Origin: Otis tarda
Lineage: Eukaryota > Chordata > Aves > Otidiformes > Otididae
NCBI GenBank assembly: GCA_026413225.1
Contig: CM048555.1
Coordinates: 80,545,785 to 80,609,784, forward strand
Reading direction: 5' to 3'
Length of the DNA: 64,000 nt
Shown here: positions 45,346 to 58,098 of the stretch, one piece after another
How positions within the stretch are numbered: the first letter of the stretch is position 1
Layout of the letters: every line of letters begins with the position of its first letter
Program-made: the position numbers and the translations under genes
Notes under the pieces: model-generated
What the model was told of the DNA's origin: nothing
Database searches by the model: none
The model's input: only the letters and a program-made list of their open reading frames with translations

Positions 45346-48300
45346 CAATACCGTAGCATTATCTGCAATGATAATAGAGAATTTCCCAGAACGGGTTGGA
45401 AAACGCAGGCTCTGAGCAGAGGATGAAAGGACGGAGATCGTGAAGGAGCTACACAGGTTCTCTTGTAACTCTGGCATCCCACAATAGGCATCCTGACAGA
45501 AGTAACCGTGGTCTACCTGTCAGAGGTGCCAAACGTTGTCCGTGTTCCTCCAAAATCAGGGCATTGAAGCAGGGAAGTTAGCACCTCTCCAAATCAGGCT
45601 GCTCATTTGGTGTTCAGGGATCCAATCTGGGCTGCAAAAAAGTTGGGCTTGCGCTGCATTGTGTCTCTCCAACCCTCCTCCAAAACTGGCTAACTGGCCA
45701 AATGTTCTTGAGCATTTCACCAGTGGCAGAAGGTCCTTCCACCCACTACCAGCCGCAGGGACCAGGAGAGGGAAATCCCAGTGTCACAAGAAAGAAGGGA
45801 CTTTAACCAGTTTGGGGTCGGAGCACGGGGCTCAGTGTCGCAGAGCGGATCTGTAAGGCAGTAACGTGTCGGTAGCAGCTGTCTCAGCTCCCGTTGTAAC
45901 CAGCAGAGAGACTGGGCAGGATCCACAAGCCCATACAGAGGTGGTCCATGCCTTTTGGAAGCCTTGGGATGCCATAAAGGATGCAGAGGATGTGTTGTTA
46001 GGAGCTCCCACCTCTTCCCATAAGGAAAGGAAGCTTTCAGACCAAAATGCCATCAAAGCACCACAAAAGTAGTTCTCATTCTGGTTTTTTTTTTTCCAGC
46101 TGGTTCTGCCGCTGGCTGACCGCACAGATCCAGCCCTGCGCTGATAACGAGCAAAGTTTAAGCATCTCTCCTGCTCACCACAGCCTCCCCCCCAACACAC
46201 ACACCCCCTTCTGCAACAACAAAGCTCCAGCTTCTGCCTCAGAAAATTAAATCTTATCTCCTTAAACCACTCCAGCTCCGCACACCTAGGATCCCATCTC
46301 TCATCTGACTTCTTTAATAACACCACCAGTCCCCCTCAGAAGGAGGGGGACCAAGCACAGCTTAAAAGGAGCTGTTTAGCTGGCAACAGTATTACCTTCC
46401 TCTGTCCTTTGGTTTTTGGTGTGGTTTTTTTTTTTTTGGTAGTTTTTTTTTTCCTGTTGTTGTCACTCTTGCATTTTTTACTGAACACCAAGGCTGAATG
46501 GCTGAATAAAATTGAACTTCCCAGCTGAGAGCGCAGATGCTCAGCTGTGCATACCTTAGGGAAAAAAAAAAAACGTGTGCAATTTCCATTTTGGCCCATT
46601 ATTATGCAGGGGAATCTTTTATCCTGGTGGGAAGGTGGATAGGAGGAAGAAAAGCCTTTGGAGGTGCCGATTATCTTTTAAAGGAACGCTGACCATTTAG
46701 AGCAGTTGAGCCAGAACTTCAGCAGACATGAGCCAACAGACATCCTTCATAAATATGGGGATGAAGAGCTAAGAACGTAGCTGGGAATGTGGGGGTTTGG
46801 GTGTGGATATCCTTGTGTTTATGTTTCATTGTAATTCTTTTTAGTGGGTGTGTTTAGGTTTTGTACATTTTTGCCTTTTTTTTTTTCCCTTGGACATTGG
46901 AAATCAACTGGTTTGCCTGGGAGGATCACATTTCTGTGAGTTAAATTAATCCCAGGACAGCAAGCACTCCTTCCTTCCACCCCCACCAAGCGCATGTAGG
47001 TCCTGCACTGCTGCCCTTTGCGCAAGCACAACCTCCGGGCTCACAAAGCTGAGCTTTATTTATCCTGTTTGTGCCCAGTTAGACTTCCCAGACCACCTCC
47101 TCTTCCCGCTTTCACTTTCACCCTTCCTCATCCTGTTATCTTACAACTGAGTCTTGGCCTCGGGACCTGTTTGAGATCCACAGTCTCATCCTGAGATGAG
47201 TTACTCCCTTGCGTACTCAGTGATTAAAGGAAAATTTATTGTCAAACACAAACCACTACATGAGGCAGCTTTGCAGCAACTTCACAAAACCCCAGCTTCA
47301 CAATTTCCCCTGTTTGAGTCAAACACACATGAGGTTAAGGTCCTGAGAAAATGAGTTATTTGGGGGTGGGAGCTGGTGCTTTTGATCTCCTGTGAGACCT
47401 AGGATCACTTTGACTGAAGAAGAAACCAGGAGTAACTTGTCATGACGCGCTTGCTCCCTTGTTTGATTTCAAAGGCTTCATAGATGGGTTGACAAAGCTT
47501 TTTTTTGGGGGACCTCCGGGACCAAAATTAAACCAGTCCTAATTAAATAATTCTACAGAAGTTTATAAAAGTCCCTTTACATCCACCCTAGCCTCAACGT
47601 TCAAGCAGCACTGCATCCATCCCTGCACACAGGTGCTGGGAAAAGTCCTTCCCAGTGCTGCCGCAAGGTCCTGGGGCATCTCTCCACCCCAAGCACGTCC
47701 ACAGAGCCAAACTCTCCATTATTTCACCTTCATCCTCTCACAGAGCCGAGACAGCCCAGCAAGGACCAGTCCAGCCACCTCATCGAGGACTGAGCAGCCG
47801 GGCTTGGGTGGGAGCGGGACAGCATGGGGCTGGTAGGTTCGGAGATGAGTCAATAGCTTTGCCCCGAAGGGCTGGGTGAGTAGCTCATCCTTGACTTTGA
47901 TCAGAATGACTAAGAAGTATTTTGACTCCAGGCCTACAAACGAGCTCTTTAAAAGCTGCCCCTCCATCCCTCCTACCCCGAGTCAATAACCAACGGCTTC
48001 ATGCTGCGAGCGGCTCTAACAGCCTGGGGGTAGCAGTGCTTTTCCTCCCTCCTCACCTAGCAGAGATATCGCATCCCTTCTTACCCTAGGACAGAGGCTT
48101 ATATCTTCCTTCTTCCCTCACCTGCCTGATTAGCATCAGAAAGCACCCTGGGCATGAATATCCCCAAGGACTAATCCCAGCAAACCGTGTTCTTCTAGCA
48201 CACTGACACCCTCCCTCCTGTTTGCATTTTTCTTCTCCCTTCCTCCTCCCTCTTCTCAAAACATTTCTCCTCTCCATCCATTGTCCGTCTCGTGCTCAAA

Positions 48301-49018
48301 CTGAGCTTTATCCTGCCAGCATCACCCAGCCCCTCTTCCCCCAGCATCTGCTCTGGGGAGTGGGAGTGCACTGCTGCTCACAATTAATTTCTTGTGAAGT
48401 CAGAAGCATGAGTCCAGGGAGGCTGATGCTTTCTGTTCAGTGGTTTGGGGTACGCTGTTCCAGCTCCCCCGTAACCAAACTGCAGCCTTCAATCTCCATC
48501 CTTGGAGACTGGACTGGAAGTGCCCAGAAAACAAAGAGCAAAGCAGGAGTCCTGGACTAGACGCCTGTCCCAGTGGGCTCCAGCATCCACTGGAGCCAAT
48601 AAACAGGAGGGACTGGGTACAGCCTCTGAGCGAGGAAGTTTTTAAGCTGATAATGTTAAGCTGGGAGCACAGGGAAGGATGGTGCTGGACAGACCTTTGC
48701 TCTGTAGGCCTTAAATCACACCTTGACCCCCCCAAAGTGTGTAAATCTGGGTCACCGGAGGTTAAACACCAGGCCCACGCATCCAAATGTACATCCCACC
48801 CAGCAGCCTGGGTGCAGCGTTGACCAACAGAACCTGCCTGGGGAAGACTGCGAAAATGGGACCAGCGTGTGATGCTCCCCCTCCGATACTCTTCCAGCCT
48901 TCAGCTATTTTCATCCTATGGACATCCTGAACAAAACGTGTTTTTTATGCAAGGCAGTGACTCTCAGCAGATTTCTCTGACCCACATAAGCATCTACAAT
49001 GTCCTGCTGTGTGTGGTT
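45346..49018. other. No gene seen (3.7 kb)
   Basis: This is unique sequence with T-rich runs at about 46086-46096 and 46428-46450. No exon or mobile element was recognised. Confidence 0.5.
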
Positions 49019-49165
49019 AGAATCACAGAATGGTTTGGGTTGGAAGGGACCTTCAAAGCCCACCCAGTCCAACCCCCCTGCAAGGAGCAGGGACATCTCC
49101 AACCAGATCAGGTTGCTCAGAGCCCCGGCCAACCTGGCTTTGAACGTTTTCAGGGATGGGGTATC
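49019..49165 (-). mobile_element. CR1 LINE 3' fragment (minus orientation)
   Basis: It begins AGAATCACAGAATGGTTTGG and continues through the CR1 3' UTR to TTTTCAGGGATGGGGTATCA. It is 5'-truncated after about 147 bp, 665 bp upstream of the long CR1 in the opposite orientation. Confidence 0.93.
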
Positions 49166-49829
49166 AGTTCCAAGGTCGTCTGCCTGATACCTGCATGGTA
49201 CCACTCCAGAAGATCCAGCAGGCCTTAAAACATTTAGAAAGTGATCCTCTATGAAATAACGAGGAGGAAAGCATCAATTTAAGACACAAAAGAGGGATCC
49301 CATCCCTGCAACTTTACTTTTTTACAGATGTTTTATACTGAAACTCACATCAGAGAGCTTCCACCCTGGGTGTGTAATGGAGACCATAAAAGCCTTTTTG
49401 AAAGATTTTAAATAAAGAAAAAAATATGGAGCGGCTGAAAAAGGAAATTACATTTTGTGATGCCAACAGACTTGTCTTGTGCAAATAAGAGGAAAATAAA
49501 AAAAAGAGTTGGATGGTTTAACTACTTGGCTTTGGTTACTGGATCTTGTCTGCAAAATTTTGGAAAAAATGAACTTAGAGGGGAAAAAGAAAAAAAGGGA
49601 TATTTGGAGTGGTCATGCAACAACAGCCCTTAGGCCACAGGACAACTGCAAACCATGAGTAAAATTTTCAGTATCACTCTCTCTGCTTTAAGATCAGACC
49701 TTTGAGGGGAAAAAGAGTGAAAATGAGAGTGCAAATACAAAAGAATATATTGTAAATGTGTAAAACACAGTGGGTTTTTAGGTGCTTGCTTTTGAATTTG
49801 GGGAGAGACTAGCCCAGAGCTGTCCCATC
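49166..49829. other. A-rich spacer between two CR1 copies
   Basis: This is 660 bp of A-rich unique sequence with many AAAA runs (for example 49410-49440 and 49560-49600). No gene was seen. Confidence 0.6.
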
Positions 49830-49866
49830 GGGACATGGCAACTACAGGCCGGTCAGCCTCACCTCT

Positions 49867-51117
49867 GTGCCTGGCAAGGTCATGGAGCAGATTCTCCTGG
49901 AAACCATGCTAAGGCACATGGAGAGCAAGGAGGTGGTTGGTGACAGCCAACATGGCTTCACCAAGGGCAGATCGTGCCTGACCAATTTGGTGGCCTTTTA
50001 TGACGGGGTAACAGCATCGGTGGACAAGGGACGGGCAACGGATATCGTCTACCTGGACTTGTGCAAAGCTTTTGACACTGTCCCGCATGACATCCTTCTC
50101 TCTAAACTAGAGAGGCATGGGTTCGATGGATGGACCACTCGGTGGATAAGGAGTTGGCTGGATGGCCGCACTCAGAGAGTGGTGGTCAACGGCTCAATGT
50201 CCAAGTGGAGACCGGTCACCAGTGGCGTCCCTCAGGGGTCCGTGTTGGGCCCGGCCCTGTTCAACATCTTTGTCGGCGACATGGACAGTGGGATAGAGTG
50301 CACCCTCAGCAAGTTCGCCGATGACACCAAGCTGTGTGGTGCCGTCGACTCGCTGGAAGGGAGGGATGCCATCCAGAGGGACCTTGACAGGCTGGAGAGG
50401 TGGGCCCGTGCCAACCTCATGAAGTTCAACCAGGCCAAGTGCAAGGTCCTGCACCTGGGTCGTGGCAATCCCAGGCACAAATACAGGCTGGGCGGAGAAT
50501 GGATTGAGAGCAGCCCTGAGGAGAAAGACTTGGGAGTGCTGGTAGACGAGAGGCTCAACATGAGTGGGCAATGCGCCCTTGCGGCCCAGAAGGCCAACTG
50601 CATCCTGGGCTGCATGAAGACGAGCGTGGCCAGCAGGTTGAGGGAGGTGATTCTGCCCCTCTACTCTGCCCTGGTGAGACCCCACCTGGAGTACTGCGTC
50701 CAGTTCTGGAGCCCCCAACACAAGAAGGACATGGCCCAGTTGGAAAGGGTCCAGAGGAGGGCCACCAAGATGATCAGAGGGCTGGAGCACCTCTCCTATG
50801 AGGACAGGCTGAGAGAGTTGGGGCTGTTCAGCCTGGAGAAGAGGAGGCTCCGGGGAGACCTGAGAGCGGTCTTCCAATACTTCAAGGGGGCCTACAGGAA
50901 AGATGGGGAGAAACTGTTCAGTAGGGCCTGTTGTGATAGGACAAGGGGTAATGGGTTTAAATTAGAAGGAGCTAGGTTTAGATTAGATATTAGAAAAAAA
51001 TTTTTTACAATGAGAGTTGTAGAGCACTGGAACAGGTTGCCCAGAGAGGTGGTGGATGCCCCATCCCTGGAAGTGTTCAAGGCCAGGCTGGATGAGGCTC
51101 TGAGCAACCTGATCTAG
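49867..51117 (+). CDS. CR1 ORF2 C-terminal part: reverse transcriptase without endonuclease
   Basis: An open 416-codon frame encodes most of the CR1 reverse transcriptase and its C-terminal region. Palm motif A is [12 protein letters not shown] (residues 61-72), motif B is [17 protein letters not shown] (119-135) and the catalytic box is FADD (150-153, bases 50314-50325). A KCKVLHLG motif follows, then the thumb ([11 protein letters not shown]) and the CR1-specific tail [12 protein letters not shown] through [15 protein letters not shown]. No stop or frameshift interrupts it. The N-terminal esterase and apurinic-like endonuclease are absent because the copy is 5'-truncated, and the ATG used as start is an internal Met. 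It is therefore not a functional gene by itself. Confidence 0.93.
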   Translation: MPGKVMEQILLETMLRHMESKEVVGDSQHGFTKGRSCLTNLVAFYDGVTASVDKGRATDIVYLDLCKAFDTVPHDILLSKLERHGFDGWTTRWIRSWLDGRTQRVVVNGSMSKWRPVTSGVPQGSVLGPALFNIFVGDMDSGIECTLSKFADDTKLCGAVDSLEGRDAIQRDLDRLERWARANLMKFNQAKCKVLHLGRGNPRHKYRLGGEWIESSPEEKDLGVLVDERLNMSGQCALAAQKANCILGCMKTSVASRLREVILPLYSALVRPHLEYCVQFWSPQHKKDMAQLERVQRRATKMIRGLEHLSYEDRLRELGLFSLEKRRLRGDLRAVFQYFKGAYRKDGEKLFSRACCDRTRGNGFKLEGARFRLDIRKKFFTMRVVEHWNRLPREVVDAPSLEVFKARLDEALSNLI

Positions 51118-51187
51118 TCGGGGATGTCCCTGCTCTTGCGGGGGGGTTGGACTAGATGACCTTTGAAGGTCCCTTCCAACTCTAACC

Positions 51188-51219
51188 ATTCTATGATTCT
51201 ATGATTCTATGATTCTATG
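51188..51219 (+). repeat. CR1 3' octamer tail (ATTCTATG)4
   Basis: Four perfect head-to-tail ATTCTATG units form the 3' terminus of the long CR1, as is typical for avian CR1, which lacks a poly(A) tail. Confidence 0.97.
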
Positions 51220-53291
51220 GAGACCTGGGGACAAACAGACAAGAAAATAACCTGGAGAGCAAGACCCCAGACTCAAAGAGCCCTGAGGAAAAGCACCAGC
51301 GGTCACGTTCGTGCACGGGCACAAGATATGTCAGACCCAGACCCTTAAACAGAGAATCGTGAAAGTCCTTCGCCCATCCCACCCCCTCATCACTGCCTTC
51401 ACCAAGGCGAGAAATCCCGCTGACTGCCGACCACCACCCCCGTGGTCCCCGGTGCAGAGGGACCAGCAGTGTTAAAGGTTTCCCCTTTGCTGGAGCGCAG
51501 AGATGTTCCTTTTCCTTTCAAACATCATTAAGTTTCTAGTCTCAGGATGGCTGAGAAAATCTGCATTAAATACACTCTGACAGGCCCCCTGGGTATAACC
51601 TTGAGAACAGTGGCTTCTCCCCAGCATTTACTTGCTATTAAAGGAGCGTGAAGAGTTTTTTGTTTTGTTTTGTTTTTAACTGAGGGGGAGATGCTTTCCC
51701 AGATGCTAAGAAATGGGTGGAAGATGAGGGGTCTCCGAGATGTCCCCCAATAACCACAGGCATCCACGCAGCCCCCATTTTTGCCCGTTAACTGCTGCGT
51801 TCTACCTTGAGTTGGGTTTTCAGTTTAGTTGCTGAGCTTAAAATCCCTTCTTTCAGCTCATTGGTTCCTCTGCCCAACCCGAACCCTGCCGAGTGAATAG
51901 CTGCTTCGGCTGCAGCCCTGTAACCATCGTTATAACTCAGTTTGCACACGCAGCACTTGGTTTTTGCACGGATCGCCTCTGCTAACCAACGCTCCTATCT
52001 TTGCTTACAGAGCAGATAAAAACCTCCTTTAGCAGCATTTCTCAAAGTGTTTTGGGGTCATACAAAGAATATTGCAAACTATTCCTAAACCCAAAGAAAA
52101 ACATATTTACACATGAAGGTCTAAATACAAACAAACAAAAAAAATCCCACAAAGCCAGAGGCCATCTGCCTCAGATCCTGCGTCTCTATCAGGTGAGTCA
52201 GGATGTCCAAGGTTTCCTCTGCTATTTGGGGCCCCGGTGGGAAGGAGCTTTGTGTTTTAAAGGAAAACTTATGACTTTGTCAAAATTTATGCTGATAATT
52301 CCCATGGCCATTCTAATCGATTTGGAATAATTCATCTTTACTGTGACAGCGACACCAGAAGCACTTTAAGTACTAATAAATATAAAGAAAAAATGTTTTT
52401 AAAAGGAAAAAATTTTTTTCTTTCAGATTAATGAAAAAGAGGGGTCTTACACAGATGGTGTGAGCACTGGTGTTCCAAAGCAAGTTTTGTGGGTTCTATC
52501 CAAGCAACACATGGGTTTAGTAGCAAGTGGCCCAAGGAAGTTAAAAAAGTTTCCATAACAACCCTGATTTATGCCAAGTTGTGTTCCTCCTCTCCTCCCG
52601 CCTTGGCATCACCTTTGCTGAATGCTTCTGCAGGGACTGTGGCTGAGCTCCAACCTCTGTGCGAGGGGCGTGATGGTTTGGGGTGGTTCGGGAAGGAGCT
52701 GTTGCTTTGGGTGGGTACGGGGAGGTGCGGGTGCCGGCGGTGCGGGGTGGGAGTCGAGTGGTGGTAGCAGGGCTGGAAAGGGGGATACAAAGCAGATCAT
52801 CTTGGAAGGTGATGAGAGGCATACAGCTGGCTACTTCTGGAAGTTAGGTAATTTTTTTGTTGAGAAAAACCAAGGACAATGACTACTGAGCTCAGGCTGT
52901 GGGGAGAGGTGAGGGCCTGAAAAACTGCTGACCAAACCACAAGAGCACTGGAGACAAGTAAAACCCTCCTCTGCTTCTTCCCACAGCGCTATCAACACCT
53001 CCACACACAGACACATCAACAACAGCTTGGCCAAGCCCTTCCATTGCCCATTTCTCCTTCAGTTCAAATCCAGCAGCAGGGCTTGAGAGATAAGTCAAAA
53101 AGCAAACAGCATCTATCCCTGGGTAAGCTCCTGGTGATTAGTGAGTGGAGCCTGTGCTTTGCCATCTTCATCCATGACAAGCCCCATGGCAGCCACTGAG
53201 ATCTAGTTGCAGGTCCTCTCCCCAGGCCAGGCTGCAGGGGCTTGGCAGGGCGTTGCCCTCCCCAGAGCCCAGTGCAACCGGACCGATCTTA
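51220..53291. other. No gene seen (2.1 kb)
   Basis: This is unique sequence with a GGT/GGG-rich strand-asymmetric patch at about 52675-52780. No exon or mobile element was recognised. Confidence 0.5.
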
Positions 53292-53630
53292 CAGAATCAC
53301 AGAATGGTTTGGGTGGGAAGGGACCTTCAAAGGCCACCCAGTCCAACCCCCCTGCCAGCAGCAGGGACATCTCCAACCACATCAGGTTGCTCAGAGCCCC
53401 GGCCAACCTGGCCTGGAATGTTTCCAGGGATGGGGCATCCACCACCTCTCTGGGCAACCTGGGCCAGTGTGCCACCACCCTCAGTGTAAAAAATTTTTTC
53501 CTAATATCTAATCTGAATCTTCCCTCATTTAATTTAAAATCATTACCCCTGTCCTATTGCTACAGCCCTGTTAAAACGTCTGTCCCTTTCTTTCTTATAA
53601 GCCTCTTTCAAGTATTGAATGCTGCAGCGG
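53292..53630 (-). mobile_element. CR1 LINE 3' fragment (minus orientation)
   Basis: It starts with CAGAATCACAGAATGG, followed by the conserved 3' UTR and ORF2 end (ATCTAATCTGAATCTTCCCTC on the plus strand). It degenerates after CTTATAAGCCTCTTTCAAGT near 53610. Confidence 0.93.
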
Positions 53631-56600
53631 CTCAAGTTGAAAGAGTCTAACCTCAGGAGTCTGCTCATTCTTCCTCCGTGACCTCTGCTTGCTTTTCTGC
53701 TTACAGCCCCTGTTACAGCTCCCAGCCTCACTTTTAGAGGCCGGCAATCTGTTATCCCATTCATATTTCTCTGCTCCCAACCAATGCACTAAGAACATTT
53801 CATCTGTAAACACGCGCTCTGAACCTCTGCGAAGGAACTTTTGCTTTCAGGCACCCCGATACCTCCTCTGTGCAACAGCATCTTTGATTTGAAAAGGGTC
53901 ACCAGAAATGGCCCTCTGTCCCTCCGGGAACCAGGAGGGTTCACAGCCTCCAGGAGGTAGGTACAGTTCTGCAAAGGCTGATAATAAGCCCATGCAGTCA
54001 AAGTTACTTCAGCTATAAAATATCACTGCATCACCAAATGTAAAGCTTGGTTTGAGTTTTCTACAGCTTTCATGGCTGTATGAGTAACAAAATAGTGACT
54101 GTGGTGTTTTAATTAGGGCCTCAGACTTTCTTCATTTCTTTTGCCAGTTCAGCCTGTGATTTCTGGAGTACCTACCCTTCATTAAAATAAAAAGTCTCAA
54201 AGACTTGGGAGCCTGCAACTCTTTTTTTTTTGTATAGCTGAAGATCAAGGCTCAGGCATTTTAGGCACACGGCTGCTAAGATGTACTTGAAACGGTCTCT
54301 CCCCGTGTATCAGTCAGCCCAATCTTCTTCATCCACATCTGAAGAAATGGTTTTGATCCTCTCTCAACATCTTTAAGCCCATCCATGTCCTGTACCTTCT
54401 GCGCAAATCCTTAACGCTTTTTTTTTGACCTGTCTTGAAATGCAGGAGGATCGGGGTGGCTGATCATGACTTTCCCTTCCTCAAAATTGCCTCTTCAACT
54501 GATTTTTCTTACAGTATATTAAAAAAAAAAAATCTCTTAACTGAACTCCCCCAGCCTCAAAGACGTAGAAAACACCTCTCCATGCTCCACTTATTTAGGA
54601 AATATACTGAGTTGTCCCATGTTTTGAGGGCTTTAAAGGTCTTCTTTGAGAACATGCAACTGAGAGAAGGATCTTCTGACAGGACAGCGGAGATGCAGAG
54701 GGAGAAGCAAAGCCAGCCTGGACATTCCTTGAAGGGGACCAGCACAAGGGAAGGGCTGTTTGCATCCCAGAAGGAATGAGAAAACACATTATTCTAATTT
54801 TTTTTTTTCCTAGTGTCTCTCCCTGTGCATGACAGATGGCTGCTCAGGGAAAATAAATGAAATTCTCCTATAAGCACCTGTTTCTAGGTGCTGAAGCAGA
54901 AGTGCTAAGCCTCAAGGCCAGGCTTGAGAAGAGGGAACGCATCACGACACTGGGACAGCCCAACCAGGGCAACAGGCACGGGTAAGGCTTGCGGTGGTCT
55001 CTACCATGAGATACATAGCAGTGATGCATGTTCCCTATCTGATAGTATTTTGGGGGAAAAGATGGATAAAATTCCTGGGAAATTTAATGGCACAAGGTTG
55101 AAAGAAAGAGCCTGATGCATTTACGAAATTAAACAGACAAATCAACAATTTTATGTAACGAAAGGACATTTCTGTTGTTCGTCAATTTATTTTGTTTCAT
55201 GTTTGATCGGCTTTAATAATGACCCTGCAGCACTTTTTTTTTCTCTCCTGTTCAATCAAAAAGCAGCAAAAATGAGGAAGATAGGAATTTCTTCTTCACA
55301 CAGAGGCGATGAGGCATTGCTCCAGTTGCATTTTCAACTCAAACCCACTAAAACCCGAAACGGGACTCAGTTTTTCCCTGTATCACTATGAGATAGCACT
55401 GAGTTAGCTCTGGGTGCAAGCTGCAGTCACTCTGTCAGGTAGCTGAAGAAGGACGAAAAATTTCTATTATCTTTTGGATATTTTTTTTAATCCTACCCTG
55501 AACCTGTTTTCCATCACGAGACGGAGTTAGAGGAATTCAGACTCTGCAATGAACATGGGAAGGGGATGTCAGCACTTGACAAGAATTGTGAGGCTCTGAG
55601 TGATGTGCTGGGTAATTAATGAAGCCACCTAGAAAGGCTGACGTATTTACAATGATGTTAAAAGAAAATAATAATAACTTGAGGCTGTTGAAAAGTGCTG
55701 CTTTGACAGCCCTAGAGAGTGGTTCTCATTTACCAACAGACACAAAGCAGCATCTGCTCCTGCTGGGCCACCACGGTTTTGAGAGAAACCAGCCTGGTTT
55801 TGGACATGGTTATTCCCTGCTGAGGATGAACTCCAGACCACTCTCCAACCCACATCTCTGCCACCTGCAGCCATTTTCCAGGCTCAGGGACAGCCAGAGC
55901 TCTTGTAAGCTGCGTGCCCAGACGTCATTTCACCACCAGCTCATGGCCACGGCCCATGCATGGTGGGAGCTGAGGCAAGGGGACCTTCCCGGTCTCGGGT
56001 TGTCTCAGGCCCTTCCTGCTAAGCCTGGGAGCAAACCCCAGCCCCAGCACATGCTCTCAGTTAAGCAGCATCTCCTGACAGACAGGGGACCTTGCTGCCT
56101 CCATCTTCACATCACCCCAGCTCTTCCTCCCTCAGCATCACGTACTGTCCCTAAGAACTATACCCTGTCCTGCCTACACTTGAGTATTTTCCAGTGTGTA
56201 AAAAAAAAAATAAGGTGAGGAATTCTACAGTAGCTGTGGCTGGTGATACAAAACCAAACAACCATTGCTATTCTCTGATGAGTGCTTTGCTTTTGAGGGT
56301 GCTGGGTTTGGGTGTCATCCTTCTTTCCCTAGGAGCCTCAGAGGCTCATGAGTCAAATCTCTGTCTGCCTGGAGGGTTTCCAGCACTTCCAGGATTCAGT
56401 GGTCCCCCCATCTGGGTCACTTACTCACAGAAATAGTTCACCATTATTCCACCAACATCAAGTTTGAGGATACAGAAGAGCCCCCGGGACCCCAACCGCT
56501 GTAACCTGCTGTTGCCCAGCCTCGGCTGACTGCACATTTTCTGGCCAGGTTGTGCTGAGATCAAGCTCAGGAACCTCAACTGCAGCAGGGCTTTGGACTG

Positions 56601-58074
56601 GGAGGAGGGTTGAACTTCCACTGCACACTAAAGAAGCTCCCACTCTACATCAGGCTTTGCCAGGACATGCTTTGCTGGTGAGAAAGGCATTGGGGAGGAG
56701 AGCAGCAGCGAGAAACAACAAGGGGAAAAAAAAAAAAAAGCAAAGAACTCAGAACTGGGTAATTGCTGGGCAACGATTGTCTCTAATAAGGTTTGACTGT
56801 ATTAATTAATTGAGATGTGCCTTGGAGAGCTGGAGCTGCTGCTGATGGAAGTCAGCCAGGAAGGGGAAAAAAAAAAAAAAATCTAATTTTCTCTGCAAAC
56901 CCGCTGATTAGACCAGATCTCTGAGGTTCACTGTAGCAGGCTTTGGGGAGACAAGCAGCCTTTCAGGGCCTGTGACACAGCCACAGGTAGAAATTGGTTG
57001 TCATGAACTGCTAAGAGAGGTGGCCAGGGGTGGAGGAGGATGAAGATTTGCAGTGGGACTGAGCTCGGATGTTCCTTAGCATAAGCTTTTAATCAATTTC
57101 CTACATGAAGCCAAAATGCAAGTGTTTTCCCCGTCTGTGTAGGAAGAGAAGCATAAACAAGGATGTGTGTAATTCAGCAGATGTTCAGGTCATTGGTAGG
57201 GCTAAGACTACTCTTGAGTCCTTACACAGTCCATGGACCTCTCTGGGAGGCAGAGACATTGGTTCACTGGATGGACCAGGACCACAAAAGCTGACCTCCC
57301 AGTCTCAAATAAGCTCTTCCAAAACATTGTGTAGATATTGTAGATCTGTGCTCCAGCTGGGTGCCAGGCAACAACATGGATGCAAGGTCCACGGGCATGA
57401 AAATGGTTCCATCAGATCGTGAGCCTGTCCTGCACTTTGCGCTGTGGCTATGTCCTTGAAGGACACCAAGCATTGTTGTGCATGGCCAAGCTCTCATCCC
57501 ACAGGACACGCAGCGTGTGCAGGAAAGTGACCATGCGTCAGGGGATGCAGGGAGCATGTGTTTATAGTTTGCACTAGAGTTTTCCTAGGTCTTGGGAAAT
57601 GTGCTGGGAGAGATGGTCGGTGTATCTTTCCAGTCTAAATGCCACTTCAGAACTGGCAGGGAGAGGACAAAAGAGCCCTTTCCAACTTTGCTTTTCTGTG
57701 ATGCAGAGAAACTTCGCTCCTTGCTTTGCACAGTGTGGAGGGATCAGCAGGGAGTCTTTGTGCCCTCGGTCCCTCCGTGAATCTGGACTCCTGTACATCT
57801 CCAAGAGCAACCCTCCCACTGCCACCATGAGAAGCGATGGAGGTCAAGAAACATCCTGCAGCTCTGTTGACCTGACAACAGTAGCACAATCTGAGGTTTA
57901 AACACTGTAATACTGGCCTAAATGAAAAAAAAAAAAAATCACTAGAATAGAGAGGTCTGTATTAGACTCTGTGACTCACAGTTGCTTTTTAATGTAATTT
58001 TTCCTCTCAGGAGATTTTACATGGGAGCAGACAGACTCTCTTGTATAGCTGGTCAGTTTCCCTATTTTTTTCTG
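53631..58074. other. No recognised gene (4.4 kb)
   Basis: This is unique sequence with A/T homopolymer runs (about 54230, 54520, 56730, 56866, 57922). A 199-codon frame on the plus strand (55619-56218) has no recognisable domain and a poor start context, and it runs into an A10 tract. I do not call it a gene. Confidence 0.45.
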
Positions 58075-58098
58075 AAAATAAATAAATAAATAAATAAT
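58075..58098. repeat. (AAAT)n microsatellite
   Basis: About five to six AAAT tetranucleotides in a row. Confidence 0.92.

Larger units (their letters stand above)
49830..51219 (+). mobile_element. Long CR1 LINE copy, 5'-truncated, 3'-complete
   Basis: The element begins mid-ORF2 in the NYRPVSLTS motif (about 49838-49864), runs to the ORF2 stop at 51115-51117 and ends, after a 3' UTR of about 100 bp, in four perfect ATTCTATG octamers (51188-51219). The preserved frame, full octamer tail and close match to the copy at 33304 make it the youngest-looking insertion in the window. No target-site duplication was looked for in detail; CR1 usually makes none. Confidence 0.96.

Noticed and set aside
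53207..53650. 147-codon plus-strand open frame
   Set aside because: It is the antisense reading of a CR1 3' end. The same false protein recurs at other CR1 copies (for example 12674, 20345, 24066, 48999).
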